From Brugia malayi (taxonomy: Eukaryota; Nematoda; Chromadorea; Rhabditida; Onchocercidae), in NCBI RefSeq assembly GCF_000002995.4, contig NW_025062476.1, forward strand, positions 10,662,501 through 10,726,500: a DNA stretch of 64,000 nucleotides, written 5' to 3'. A program made the translations under genes and the position numbers. Position 1 is the stretch's first letter. Each line of letters begins with the position of its first letter. Shown one piece after another: positions 13,399-26,941 of the stretch. A model generated the notes under the pieces. The model was not told the origin of the DNA. It searched no databases and worked only from the letters and a program-made list of their open reading frames with translations.

Positions 13399-14389
13399 TC
13401 ACAGGAAATATCGATACCTGTGCAAAGGACAGCATTGAGCTAACATATGGCATTGCTTACGTAGTAATCGTGCCGATTTCCTGCATGCTTTCATGTTATT
13501 GTGTTGCCGTCGAATTTTAATGGGAATTTTACCGAATTTATGGATGAATTCATCGATTAATAAATTCGGAAATCTTTGAATAGCTCGTTTACACACTACT
13601 CGCTAAATGTGACCAATCTCTTATTATGAACGTATATGAACACATACAGTTAAGTTTAGTAAGCTGATAATTTATTAACTTAATTTTATGGTTATGTTTC
13701 GGAAAAAATATGATACTTCAAAAATTGGATACCTGTTTAAAGCTCCGTGGCTGATCACCACCACTTTTCATAACACAATCTCTCTCGAGCTCAGCTTTTC
13801 TCAGCTGCAAGCTATCAACTGCTGTGCGTGCCACATTAACAAGCTTTGAACATTTAGTACCACCGCGATCTAATTTTTCTTCCATCTTTACACAATGGCG
13901 CTCTTTAATTTCCAGGCGATGTTGACAGCTTGCATAATACTCGCAGTAATCATTCTAAATTCTTAAAGTCGGTAGTATCCTTGAAGTATTAAGAAACTAT
14001 ACAAAAGCTCATACTTAAATTCAAAACTTCACTTCAAAAAGATTTTCTAATCCTTTCATTTGATCGAACAAAGTATGAGTAAAATGTCTATAATTAATGT
14101 CTTCATTGTAAGAGATTCAAAAGCTTACGGATTGTTTTTTTTTTTTTGATTCCATTTAAATAGCTTTCGAGTCATTCTGTTAACTATTTTTGAAGTTTTA
14201 AACAGATTAAAAAAATTTTTTTTTAATTAAGTTGAAATATTATACATAATCAGACTAATTCTAAATGAAAGTTTTTATATATACAAATAAAATAATAAAT
14301 GTATAACAACATACCGCATTACACAAACTGATTGCAAATAAAATGACAAGAAAGGTTACTGCTTGAAAGTTTCTATTGTCACCGTTCAT
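13399..14389 (-). CDS. Small secreted cysteine-rich protein (166 aa)
   Basis: Three exons on the minus strand: 14315-14389, 13733-13954 and 13399-13602, all phase 0, with TTTAG acceptors. Exon 1 is almost exactly a signal peptide of 25 residues: a polar start, a hydrophobic core (VTFLVILFAISL) and a CNA cleavage-like end. The mature part carries about ten cysteines in two clusters (YCEYYASC, RHC, KCS, DC, then VVC, AC, QCH, QCC), suggesting disulfide-bonded extracellular structure. There are no membrane segments after the signal. I do not recognise the family. The last exon contains a possible donor (CACAG|GTATCG near 13417) that could replace the final few residues by splicing to about 13368. 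Confidence 0.75.
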
Positions 14390-17344
14390 TCTCAAACTGT
14401 ATCAGTAATGTTTTGCTATAGAAATAAATTCCGGAAAAAATTGCGTTAAATTAAGGCTGATAGAGGTGAAAATAAAAATAAGATTGGAGGAAAAAAATCG
14501 AAGGACAAATTTAACTAAAAAAATTAAGATTAAATTTGTAGTTGATTTATAGCTAACACTTTTAACACCATATTGCCTGCCAATTCTACGACACATTTCC
14601 AACAATGATCGGAAATATATTTTCATTAAGTACGTAACTGGTGTGGGTTGATGTGTCGCATTTAGTAATGTCTGTCAATCTTTCATATTCTTCAAATGTT
14701 TCATACAATTAGATATTATTGTTTAAAAAGGAACAAAAACTGACAAATAAAGATAAATAATAAGGATAGTGATAATGATAATGGAGCTAATATCCGAAGA
14801 AAAGAGATAAAATAAAGATGAAGTATAGAAATGTTGAGTAAATAGGACTTGAAAGTTAGAAAGAATGAATGAAGAATAAAATTGAAAATAGTAGTGGTAA
14901 ATAATTTTACACTAATTTGATATCTAACTAACTTATTCTCTATTGAAAATCAACAAAGGATGATACAACATAGGTTTGTGCATTTCACTCATCATTTGTG
15001 AATTTAGGAAGAATCAAATTTTCAGTTCTTTCCTCAAAAGTTACTCATCAAATGATTTTTCTCATAAATTTGAAGTAAAATTTACACGATAAAGTGACCG
15101 CTTATTTATTTCAAATTGCTTTTTCGTCGTTTTTGACTGTCGATAATTACCAGAACTTTATTTGAAAAATCTCAAGTAGTTTTATAAATAATCGAAAATT
15201 TTTTTGCAAGAAAGAAAGTTAAAGTAGATGGAAATTTTTAAAATGAATGACACTTTTAAATGAAAAAAATTGCAAAAAGAAAAAAAAAAGAAAAAGAAAA
15301 AGAAAAAACATTTCACTAACGAAAACTAATGGAATGATTTGCTATTAGAGAAAAAAGAGAAGAAAGGGATAAATAAAGCCAAAATGGAAAATAAAAGCTA
15401 ATAATGAGTCTTCAGAAAGTGGCCAAGACTGACCATCGAATTTATGTGTTCCTGTTTCTAAATCTCATTCTTCAAATGTTCACTCATTCGATTTTAATTT
15501 ACATCTACCAATTTCCATTCGCATCATTGATAGTTTAGGAAGAGAGTAATGGAGGAATAAAATCCTTTTTCGTTTAGCAGCTAATAATATCACACGAAAG
15601 GGACAAATTGATATGAAAAAAGAGAGAGAAAGAGAGAGGGAGGGAAAGGGAGAGAAAAAGTTCACAAAAGTGTAAAGAAATTTGGAAAATTTCACCAGTC
15701 AACCAGTTTTCATCCCTATTAGCAAAATGAAAATTACTAGTTTTGCAAGAATAAGATGAGCAAGTACAAAAGGTCATATGATAAGATTTGTATGATTTTA
15801 GTATGAAGTGTAGTAGCATTAATGCTAGGCGAATAAGAAATCAGATAATAAAATTGTTTGAAAAAAAAAATAAAAGAAAAGGAATTTTTTCCAGTTAATA
15901 GCATAATATTATGGCATATATTATTTGAATTAATGTGACAGTTGTGATCAGTGCTCACTTGCATGATCGTATGACAATTATTCCAGGTAGATTACACCTT
16001 GTCGCGGATTTTAATATTGCCAAACTCTAAAATATTATATGAGCTGTGAATAGCAGTGAAAAATATGTTTTATAAAATTCTTTGTAGTAATGTTTATACG
16101 TTTATACTTTTGTTTCAAATCTTATGTTTATATACTGTCTACTGTCTACACGGCATTAGTTCCTCATTTAGTTGAGCTCTTTGTTGTGTCGTCACTAATT
16201 GCAAATTATCCTTAAATCTACGAGGTTGACAGCTTTTGCCTAACTGATGTTCTTTGCGGTTTATCAACTAGTAATTAGATTTGATTGCAGCCTAGGTGAA
16301 CAGCTCTTTGTTAGATCGATTACTCTTTCGGCAATTCAATCTTATTGTAAATCACATACTTTGTTTATGCATATTGCTTGTTACATAAGGAGGTCACCCT
16401 TGTTTTACCAAGAACCAGGAGAGTTCAATTTCAATTGTTCTCTATCAAGTTATTATACTATTGCTTCTGCTAATGAGAGAATTATTACATCCCTCTGTTG
16501 CCCCACATATTTACATCTACATCCAACGAATCTCCCTGCCATCAACAAACTCTCCCAAAATAATAAATTAAATTACCAAATTTTCCACGACAAATTTTTG
16601 TTTCCACAGCACACCATGCGTTATTAGTCTCATTCTATATAATTTATTTTTCAGAACTATTCAAATCATTTTCCAAAAACTCAAAATATATAAGAATTTT
16701 TTTTACGTTTTGCCATTTTTTTTAAACGAGAAAGGCGTAAAAATTTGAATGCAAAAATTGTTTACAATTGTAAGCAATCAGTGTAGTTCACTGCCTGTTT
16801 ATCGAATGGAATAAATAGTTCAAATTTTGTCATTCGAAGAAATGAAAAAATTCATTTTCAGCTATCAGATATTCATTCTATTACTTCATTATCACAAATG
16901 TCACACTGATATGTATGGATTGACATAACATCTATAATTACACCGTAAGGATTTTTGTTTTATAAATGATAAGAAAAATAATTCTTTCACTTTTTCTTTT
17001 GCAACTTGGCCATAACGTCATTATAAAGTCTTAACATTTGTGCACTAAACAGTTATATCTTCTTTTCTTCATTTTATTACACTTGATGACCTTTGACCCA
17101 AGCTAATTAAAATAAAATTGCATGCAACGAAGCCATTTCGTTTTGTGCAACGAACTATCATCGTTCATTTTGTGCTGTTAATGCTGACAACAATTCAAAA
17201 TAAATTGTTGGCGTATTTACGTTAACAGTTCGAGTTGACCATTATCAATTCAAATTGAATGTTATCAGTTAACGTTTGTACCTCAAGGCTTATTATTATT
17301 ATTAATTATTAATTATTATTATTATTATCAGTTGGAGGACTAAT
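14390..17344. other. Intergenic between the secreted-protein gene and TRAIP
   Basis: AT-rich sequence holding the upstream regions of both divergent genes. It includes an A/GA-rich tract (15274-15310), a GA-rich tract around 15620-15660 and a short ATT repeat just before the TRAIP start (17290-17330). A 126-codon open frame at 16247-16627 has no recognisable features and is not called a gene. Confidence 0.4.
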
Positions 17345-19424
17345 ATGACACCACGACTACAATGCCTTATTTGTTTGGATACGCTTCTTTTGAGTGAAAG
17401 TGCAGCAGTACGATGTGGCCATGTATTTCATCTACACTGTATTTTACAGTGGTTTGAGGTAAATTAAAATTTTTTACTTTTGAATTATTTCCATCTATAT
17501 CCCTCAGTTCTTTTCTTTTCTGTCAACTTTCTTCAATTCACGGTTTAAAAGTATAAAGTGATGTTATCTGTGTCTATTTGTATGATTTTAATGTTGTTAC
17601 GAACTGATTCTAATTTTTTTTCTTCCTGTAGTGATATGATTTCTCTATATACCCCTTGTTTATACTGTTGTTAATGATATCAATTAAAATGCTATCTAAT
17701 CGACGTTAATAGGATGAAAAAGTACTTTTTTTTTTCAGATCTTCAAAAATCATAAATAAATAGGAAAATGGTTGCCTGGTTGGCTGTAATGCAAACCTGT
17801 GTTTCTCTAATTAACGTTTTAGACAGATAAATGATGTGAGTCAGGATAGTTGAATAGAGAGTAGTATTCATTAAAGGTACTAGCAACTCATAATTTAATG
17901 TTGTGTTGTAGTTAAACTCTCTTCTCTCTGACTTTCAAAAAGGAATGTATTACAGAACTGTAAAACATGTCCAGTTTGTCGAAAGAAAGCTACAACAAGA
18001 GATCTCATCCGACAGCTCTTTTTTCAAGTGGAAGAGAACAAAAGCTTCATTTTCAGTACTGATCCATTCGAAATGCATAATCAAGTTTCCTATTTGTTCA
18101 CCTTTTACTAAATTTCAAAAGATTGCTTTAAGTTTTAGAGTAAACAATGCATAATTAGCATACTCATCTGATCTACTTGATCATGATGATTTTATCACCA
18201 TAGCTAGAGATAATTTATTCAGAATCCAGCAAAAACTTTTTTGTATTTATTCACTATTCGAACAGAACGATTTATGACTGCCGGAAGACAGTGTTTCATG
18301 TATCGAAAAGGCAAAAAGATCGTAGTATTGTCATATTTTTATTTTCACACAACTGTAGAGAAATAGCGCATCATATTTATATTACGATATTTACAGCTGC
18401 AGAATGCGCTGGATAACCTCGAGAAAGAAAAACAGGCTGTTGCCGAAGCCAAGGATCAAGCTAATGTTTATATAACTGCCAATCTTTTATTGGTACTATT
18501 TGATTATATCTAAGAACGAGTATTTATTAAACTGCAACAACTCATATGCTGTTTTTATTTTAAAGTTTCAAACAAAAATTTAAGTTGGGTTATCCTAGTT
18601 CCAGACCCGCTTATCGTCTTGTTCTGTGTTTGAAGAAAAGTTTTTAATGAATGGTTATTTGAAGGAGAGGAAAAAGTCATCAGGAAGTATCAGGACTTTT
18701 TCTTATTGCTTGCTTATCCTTTTTCTGTACAAGCAAAGCTGATAAATTTGACAAAAACTGTCTTTGGTAAAGTTTGCTACAAAAATTTTAAATTTAGAAA
18801 GAAAAAGTGACAAGTTTGGAGTCAATTTCTCAGCTTAATATGCAGCAAATCAAGCATCTGGAAGGCATGCTTACAAAACAACTGGACCTAGAGAAAGAGC
18901 TGCAGAAGTACAGGAAACGATTGCAAGCTACTGCGTTGTAAGTTATTTTACACCACGAAAAGTCATTTTTACTATACAAGCTACTGCGTTGTAAGTTATT
19001 TTACACGAAAAGTCATTTTACGGGATTACTATACAAGTGGAGTCACTATGTCCTTTATTTCTGATTAATCATCTGAAAACGTTAGTTCCAATTTTTATTT
19101 TCACACAATTGTATTATTTGAAGATTGTACTTTCCAAATTTATAATGATTTTGCATATATCATGTATTAGGAGATATCGCCAGGACGTCTACCACCTACA
19201 GTGCTCTGTTTTGATTGGTAATCTTACATTCATGTTCAGAACTTTTCAGCTATAAATTGCTTAGCAGTGCAAAAGATGAACCTGTTTTGGAAATCGATAA
19301 ATATATCTCCAGTGAAGGATTAGAAGTGAAAAAATTCATTGCTTTACTAAGAAGGTAATGTAACTGTGTTTTTATATTCTCGAATTATGTATAAATAGTA
19401 CTAACCGATTAACATCAGCATTGT

Positions 19425-19488
<64 letters not shown>

Positions 19489-19532
19489 GTAATAATAACA
19501 ATAATAATAATAAATAGTAAATAATAATAATA

Positions 19533-19569
<37 letters not shown>

Positions 19570-20244
19570 GTAATAGTGACAATGATGACGATGATGATAA
19601 TAATAATGATAATAATGACAATAATAATATATAGTAATAGTAATAATATGAAAATAAATATAATAATAGTGCTAATAATAATAGTAATGACTATAAATAA
19701 TAGATAATGATATTAATAATCATAAATAATGATGACAATAAATAGTAATAACAATAATAAATAATAAATAATGATAGTAATAGTAATATTCATAATAAAT
19801 GAAATAATAAATAATAATAATAATAGTTGTAGTGAAAAATAATAAGTACAAGTAATAATCATAAATAATAATTATAAATAGTAATAATAATAAATTATAA
19901 TAATGGTGGTAATAGTAAGAATAATAATTAATAATGATAGTAATAATAATAAATAAATAAGTAATAAAAATAATCAATAGTAATAAAAATGGTCACGGCA
20001 GTAACAATAGTAATCATGATAATGAATAATAAATATAATAATAGTGATAATAATAATAATAATTGTAACAATAAATAATAAATGATAATAAATAATAACA
20101 ACAATAATAATAAATAATAATAGTTGTAAATAATAATAATGATAATAATAAATGTCAATAATAGTAAGAAAATAAATACTAATATTTTATAATGATAAAT
20201 ATTAATAAATATATAAATAACAAGAATTGTAAACAATAATAATA

Positions 20245-20279
<35 letters not shown>

Positions 20280-21336
20280 TAATAATAAATTGATAATATT
20301 AATAATCATAAATAATAATTATAAACAGTAATAACAATAAATAGTGACAATAATAAATAACGGTGATAAATAATAATTATAACGATAATATTAATAAGCA
20401 ACGATAATAAACAAATAAATAAACAATGATAATTAATAATATTAAATAATAAATAATGGTGTTAATGAATAGTAATAATAATTAATAGCAATAATAGCAG
20501 TAATAATAATAATATAATAAAGCAATAAATATGATAATAGCAATAACAAAAATAATAGCAATAAACAATTATTATTGTAAGTAATAATAATGAGTTTTAA
20601 TAATAATAAATAATAACAAACAATGATAATAGTTAATATTAGTAATAATAAATAATAACAAATATTCATGATTATAAATAACAATGAGAACTAATAATCA
20701 TAAGTAACAATTATAATAAGTAGTAAAATATTAATAATAAATAATGATAACAAGTACAGTAATAATAATAATTGTTATAATAATAAATAATATAATAATA
20801 GTAGTAGTGACAATAATAAAAATAGTAATGATAAACAGTAACAATAATAATAAATAAATAAATATAATAGCAGTAATAGTGACAATAATAATAATAGCGA
20901 TAGTAATATATATTAATAATAATAAGTAATATCAAGTAATGATAATAATTGTGATAATAATAAATAATAAATATGATAATAGTGATAGTGGTAATAATAC
21001 TAGTAGTAACGATAATAACAAATAGTAATAATAAATATTATTGTTAATAATAATAATAATAATAATAATAATTGTAATACTAATAGTAAATAATAAATAT
21101 AATAACAGTAATAGTGATAGTAGTAATAATGATGATAATACTAATAACAATAATAAATAATACTAATAGTAATAATGGTAATTGTAATAATAATTATAAT
21201 AAATATAATAATAGTAACAGTGACAATAATAATAATAACAGTAATAATAATAAATAATAAATGTTGACAAATATTAATTATAAATAATAATGGTCATAAT
21301 AAATAGTAATAATCATAAATAATAATTGTAAATAGT

Positions 21337-21369
<33 letters not shown>

Positions 21370-24336
21370 GCAGTACTATTAATGATAATAGTAAATAATA
21401 GCAATAATAGCAGTAGTAGTAATGATAACAACTCCATCATAAATAATTACGATAAATACTAATAATTATAATAAATAATGATAATGATAAATAATAACGA
21501 ACATATTAGTGGTGATAATAATAATAGTAATAGTAATAAATAATGGTAATAATGACTAATAACAATAATAGCAATAGTAATAATAATAATAACAATAGTA
21601 GTAATATTAATGATAATTGTAATAATAATAATAAATAATATAGCAATACTAATAGTAAAAATAATATTAGTAGTAAATAACAATAATAAATAGTAATGAT
21701 AATGATAATAATAATGTAATAATTATTATAAATAATAATTAATGTTAATAATAATAATAATAAATAATGGCAGATAATAATAATTATAACAATAATAATA
21801 AATAATAATAAAAGTAGCAGCAATAATGATAATAACATTAATAGTAAATAATAGTAATAATAAATGATAACCATAATAGCAATAACATAATAATTTTAAC
21901 AATAATAAATATAATAATAGTAATAGTGATGACAATAATAAATAATTATAATTATAAATTGTAACAGCAATATTAAGTATTGATAATAATAATGAATAAT
22001 AATAGTAAATGTTAATAAAAAAATAACAGGTAATCATAATTATAAATAATAACAAGAAGTAATAATAATCATAAATAATATTTATAAAAATAATAATAAC
22101 AATAAATAATGATAGTAATAATTAATAATTGTAAAAAATAATCATAGTAGTAAAATTGATAATGATAATAAATACCAGTAACAACAACAGTAACCAAAAA
22201 TAATAATATTGATAATAATTATAAGTAATAATTAGTATTGATAATAAATATTAATAATAATTAATAAATGATAATAATAACAAGTAATTTTATTAATAAT
22301 AATAATGATATTAGTAAGTATTAAATAGTGGTAGTAATAATAAATAATAATAATTATAGTGATTACAATAATAATAGTAATATTAATAAATGAATAGTAA
22401 TTAATAATAAATATATTAATGATAATAACGATGATAATAATAAATATTATTCATAATAATTATTAGCAAAAGTAATAATAATAATGTTACAATACGTAAC
22501 AGTAATAATTAGCAATAATTATAATATTAAATTATATTAATAACAAATAATAACAACAATAATTATAAATAATAATAACAATATTAATAATAATATTAAT
22601 AATATGGATAATATTTAATAATAATAATAATAATAGATATTAGCAGTGCTGACAATAAATGTTATTAATAATAATTAATAATAATAATAGTAATTATGCT
22701 AATAATGGCAATAATAGCATTATAATAATAATATAATTATAAATAATATTAATAACAAATAATAGCAGCTATAATTATAAATAATAATAGTAGTAGCAAT
22801 AATGGTAATAATTTTTAATAATAATTAATAATAAATAATATTATTGATAATAATAAATGCAATAATAACAATTATAATAATAAATAATAATATTTGTTTC
22901 AGGCAGCTTAAAGACGCCACGAAAACAGTGGAAAATCAGAAAGAAGAGCTTCGAGAGAATCGGAAGAAAATCAGTGATCTACAGAAAAAGGTATGCCTTT
23001 ACTTTCCTTCTTACTTCCCCTTGTTTCTGTCCTCCTCCATTGTTTTATTATTTGATAGGCTTTGAAGATATGTTATGTTAGTCACGAAGTTTGCCATTAT
23101 CGTAGAAAATCACGGATACAAAATACAAAATGTGAATATCTTCTGGTTTATACTGTTCATCTCATCTCCATTTACATATAGATCTATATACTATATGCTT
23201 CTTTACTTTATGCTTGAATTCGCTTCACTTCGAAATATAATTTTCAGCTAAATGAACATAAAAATCTGAATGTAGCATTGAAAAAGGAACTTGATTCAGC
23301 TCGAGTAGATCCTTCGCAAACTATTATGAATGCTGCGCTCGAAGAAGTTATTGCTTTTAGGTTAATTTGATTGCTTACGTCTTTTCTTTTATTTATTTTT
23401 TGTTCTCAGAACAAATGTATGATCACACTAAAGAAATTGATATGGTGTTATTTAGAAATGCTAAAAGTAGGCATTGCTGATTGACTTATTTTTGTTGCAG
23501 TCCGAGGCAGCAATCGTTTTCACCCGTTATAGTAAATGAACGCAAATTCCCAGCTTCACTTATAGCCTCGGCATATAGAAGTAGTACCGCAAATAGTGTT
23601 GCCGTAGAAAAAATACAGGGAACAACACCAGTTCGAAGGTTGGAAATTTCCGTCTTCAGAGATGAAGCAAAAAAGTTTGGTGAGATGTTATGAGGAGATG
23701 CTATAACATTTCCCGTTGTTTTTTTTTTTTTTTTTTTCAATTTCTACTGTGATACAGTTGCATGGGAACTGGAGTCTTACAAAGATTCATTAAATTAGTC
23801 AAAACAACTAATTACGATAGACTCAACAGCGTTCAATTATTCGAATCAATGTTTTCATGAAGAACTTGAAATTTTAAGATAAGAAATTGTTGTGATGGTT
23901 TACAAATGAAACTGCAACACTTGATCTACCCAGTTTTTAAGTACTATGGTTGCATGATGCTACTGTTTTCTATTCCAGTTTAAGTTTTCCTGGTTAATTC
24001 TCATATTTTTTTCCTTTTAAATAATACAAAAATTGTGTTGCATTGATGATATCCAATATTTTTGTTTACAGTTTGGTGGAAAAAGTCTCAAAAGATGAAT
24101 CACGATCAGATATTGAAAATGACATGGAAGAAGTTTTTGTGCCTCCCATTATTCGGAGGTGTGCTACTACACTATCTCATTCAACTGTACGTAAAACGCG
24201 CACTGTAAGGAATAATCAAATGATGAAAAATAGGGTACCGAAGAGGAGAAGTTCTTGTATCCAGCATCGCAAAGAAAAAGAAGCTCGATGTCTACGACAT
24301 ATTGATTTGAAAAATGATATTATTACCATAGACTAA
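17345..24336 (+). CDS. TRAIP: TRAIP-type RING E3 ubiquitin ligase (376 aa)
   Basis: Nine exons: 17345-17458, 17956-18027, 18397-18492, 18798-18937, 19250-19354, 22903-22990, 23248-23360, 23501-23638 and 24072-24336, with consistent phases, giving 376 residues. The N-terminus is a RING-H2 finger: Cys7, Cys10, Cys24, His26, His29, Cys32, Cys43, Cys46, with FHLHCILQWFE and KTCPVCRK closely matching the TRAIP finger, followed by the family's LIRQLFF. Residues from about 63 to 250 are a long coiled coil. In animals TRAIP ubiquitylates the replicative helicase when replisomes meet or stall, and removes it in mitosis. The tail is basic (VPKRRSS), but I see no C-terminal PCNA-binding motif of the kind vertebrate TRAIP has. 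The exon 2 donor (CAA|GTGGAA) is the least certain junction. Vertebrate TRAIP is about 470 residues, so this form is shorter. Confidence 0.88.
18928..19036 (+). repeat. Tandem duplication over a splice donor
   Basis: About 50 bases spanning the end of TRAIP exon 4 and its donor are repeated in tandem with small changes. The string CAAGCTACTGCGTT followed by GTAAGTTATTTTACAC occurs at about 18924 and again at about 18979. The first copy supplies the real exon end. The second lies in the intron. Confidence 0.85.
19425..22895. repeat. Giant degenerate AAT trinucleotide repeat in TRAIP intron 5
   Basis: About 3.4 kb composed almost wholly of AAT-type trinucleotides on the + strand, with purer runs (for example 19427-19488 and 20241-20277) among interrupted stretches carrying G and C substitutions (GTA, ACA, GAT, AGC). 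It fills most of the 3548-base intron between 19355 and 22902. All apparent open frames in it (Leu/Ile/Tyr-rich on the minus strand) are artefacts of the repeat. Confidence 0.95.
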
Positions 24337-24403
24337 GTCATTGGTAACATTTTCATATAAATTATTCGTGTTTTCAACTTTCTAGGAATCATGAGCATAC
24401 AAT

Positions 24404-24409
24404 AATAAA
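24404..24409 (+). promoter_or_regulatory. Candidate polyadenylation signal of TRAIP
   Basis: AATAAA 68 bases after the TRAIP stop codon, the nearest canonical signal on this strand. Confidence 0.5.
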
Positions 24410-26941
24410 TCTTTACTCTGATTACATTTATAGTGTATGCTTTTCTCATGTCCGAAAAATAAAGTTTTAAAACTTTCAAGAGAAAGACTTCAATGTTATT
24501 TGTTTATGATGAAACTGATTTGTAGCATAGGTTGTACTATCTTTTATTATCATATTTGTACATATGGATCTTAAGAAAGGAATAAAGCGATCAGCATATA
24601 ACGTTCAGTACGTATCAAATGAAATAGATGAAGTAATGAAAGAAAAAAAAAAACAAAAAACTGATTTCAAAATTGTTAATCTGAATTTCATCTCCATTCC
24701 TTTGAGCATAATTTCAGTGAATTCAATTGAGTTATATATAAATGATAAATAGTATAAAAAGGTGTAAAAGAGTGAATTAAATGTTAGTATCAATAGCATT
24801 AGGACAAAAGAGAAAGTAGGCGCTGTAAAAACAAATTTGGAATTTCTTTCTTACTGCCCTGTTTCCTCGCGAAAAAAAATCGTTTTCCTTTTTTGATAGT
24901 TCAGATCGTTGACTTCTTTGTCCTCGATACTGGTAGATTCTCCAATCTGTACTAGTTCCGTTCTGTGTACGTGTGCTGTGGGAGTCTTCGTGAAATACTT
25001 TATTATTCAAACCTCAAACTTGGGTAAATAAACCACAGATTAACACTAAATATTATACAACATTACAATAATGAATTGATACATAACACACAAATGTAAT
25101 TTAATCATAAAACATTTAAAGATATAAGCAAGCTAGACACCTCGGAAGCGAGCCATACCAAACATGAAATTATAATGAATGGCTTTGTAAGAAAGAAAAT
25201 TGGGAGAGATTTTATGAATACTAAGATTACAAAGTAAATTAAAATCACTTAGAACAATAGCCTTCGTTCACTACGTTATAGCTCCGCCATTGTGACGACA
25301 GGCGCAATGTTTATGTTCCAGTTCATATATTAAGATATTACTTATTTATCTGTTGTTTACGTCTGTATACTTTGAATACACTATAGTCAGTGTGTTTTTT
25401 TGGGTCAAAAATTTTTGTGGCAATTTAACGTTGAGCGCAATGTATAATCTTCCACGTAATAAAGCTATTATCATGATTATCACTATTGATTATATTGCTA
25501 GATCATTTTCTTTTTTGAAGCCTTTTTTGAAGGGAAGAAGGTTTGCTGACTGGAAAGTTTGTCGTTTGTCTTGTCATTTTTAGTAGAAAAAGAAGACAAA
25601 GAAATTATTAACTGCATTTATTACATTTATGTTAATTAATTACGAAAGATATTTCAACTAATTCATTAGTGAAGTTTTCAAGACCTACTTCTCATACATT
25701 AATTAGTAGAATGGTGATAAAGAATTGATACAAATAATTAATTTATTTCATTATGTTAAATACAATTTAGTTTAAACAGATCTACGTATGAAAGCATAAA
25801 TGTATGTTTGCTCAGACAGGTCAACTTCATACGTGAAACCATACGTATAGCTTGCAGTGTTCATACAATTTTGAATCACAGCTCTGTTATTAGTATCAAA
25901 GTTACGTTTTAACTTCCAGTATCCTTCCATAACACGCACGGAATAGTAGCAAAAGTGAAAAACCTTAATTTCATGATATGGTAAACATATACTTTAGTAA
26001 TTATATGCTAATAATTACGTCGTCATTTTACTTTATAAGCAGTAGCTATATTTGTCACATTGTTTGCGACATTTATTAAGAAATTTTAAAGCTTAGTATG
26101 CAAATTATTCAGTTTTTGAACTACTCATTAAAGCCTCTGAAACCGTTGGTGGATCTTTACAAAGGTTAAATCGATTCGTATGTGGAAATGAGGTCATCAA
26201 GGCTAGTTGTAATGAATTATCACATTGTCCTGAAAAAAGAATTAATTATGTTATTCATCTATTCTATGACTTTTGCTTCTTTGCTAAAAAAGAAAGAAAA
26301 AGTTACTTTTCTTCCAACATTACCTAAGAAAAAATATTGAAAATAAGCTAGTACATCTTTTGTGACTTTATGATCTTAATAAAAATGCTAGCCACTAAAA
26401 ATTACATTCAATTAACTCTAATGTGTCTCGAATTAAGATAGCTTTTTTGTATTGCTTTCCGGAACCTGACTTCTTGAATCTGTTGTGAGTGACATGTTAA
26501 TTAGGATGTTTCGACGGCCAAAATTATGTGTCTTCATCAATGAGCCAAATCGCACTCATTTCCGACCTTAATAGTAGTTTGACGGTACCGTGGTGTTTAG
26601 AAATAGCACCATGAACGTTACTTTTGCATTATTTTTACAACTCGAAGTTGTATATATTGGATTATTGAAGATACTATTTGTTTCGATCATAGGCGCAGTT
26701 TCATTAATTTATGTATGTCAATCGGCTGCAGAAACGCTTATCGATGGTAAAAATATGAAAGGATTAAGCATACTAAACCTTACCATCCTCTGTTCGATAA
26801 GAGAAATTCTAACAGATAAGAGCGGGGCGGAATTTCATTTAAATTAATTTTTAAATAAAAGAGAAGAGTGATTGAAAATTAGTTCCATGTTTTCGATCTG
26901 GTCAGTACAACTTCATTATTTCCTGGCTGTAGATTTATACA
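24410..26941. other. Region between TRAIP and the cuticlin gene
   Basis: No certain gene. Two minus-strand candidate exons are described separately (25772-25930 and 26105-26229). A + strand open frame at 26590-26847 encodes a hydrophobic N-terminal stretch but has no matching downstream exon that I could find. Confidence 0.4.
25772..26229 (-). other. Possible exons of an unrecognised minus-strand gene
   Basis: Two open segments look more protein-like than their surroundings. The first (26105-26229) follows a strong acceptor (CTTTTTTCAG) and reads QCDNSLQLALMTSF, then PHTNRFNLCKDPPTV, ending at TAA after 40 residues. The second (25772-25930) starts MEGYWKLKRNFDTNN and ends YIYAFIRRSV with a stop, 52 residues. 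I could not join them or find an upstream start, so they may be two fragments, one gene, or chance. Confidence 0.3.

Noticed and set aside
16247..16627. 126-codon open frame on the + strand
   Set aside because: No domain, no splice partners and no composition shift; it could be chance in a 3-kb intergenic region.
19425..22055. Long minus-strand open frames rich in Leu, Ile and Tyr
   Set aside because: They are translations of the AAT repeat and have no coding character.
24777..25010. Minus-strand frame containing HSTRTQNGTSTDWRIYQY
   Set aside because: No ATG, weak splice context and no second exon found; left unassigned.
26590..26847. Hydrophobic 85-codon frame upstream of the cuticlin gene, considered as its signal-peptide exon
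   Set aside because: It does not join in phase to the ZP exon, and the exon at 26942-27079 does.
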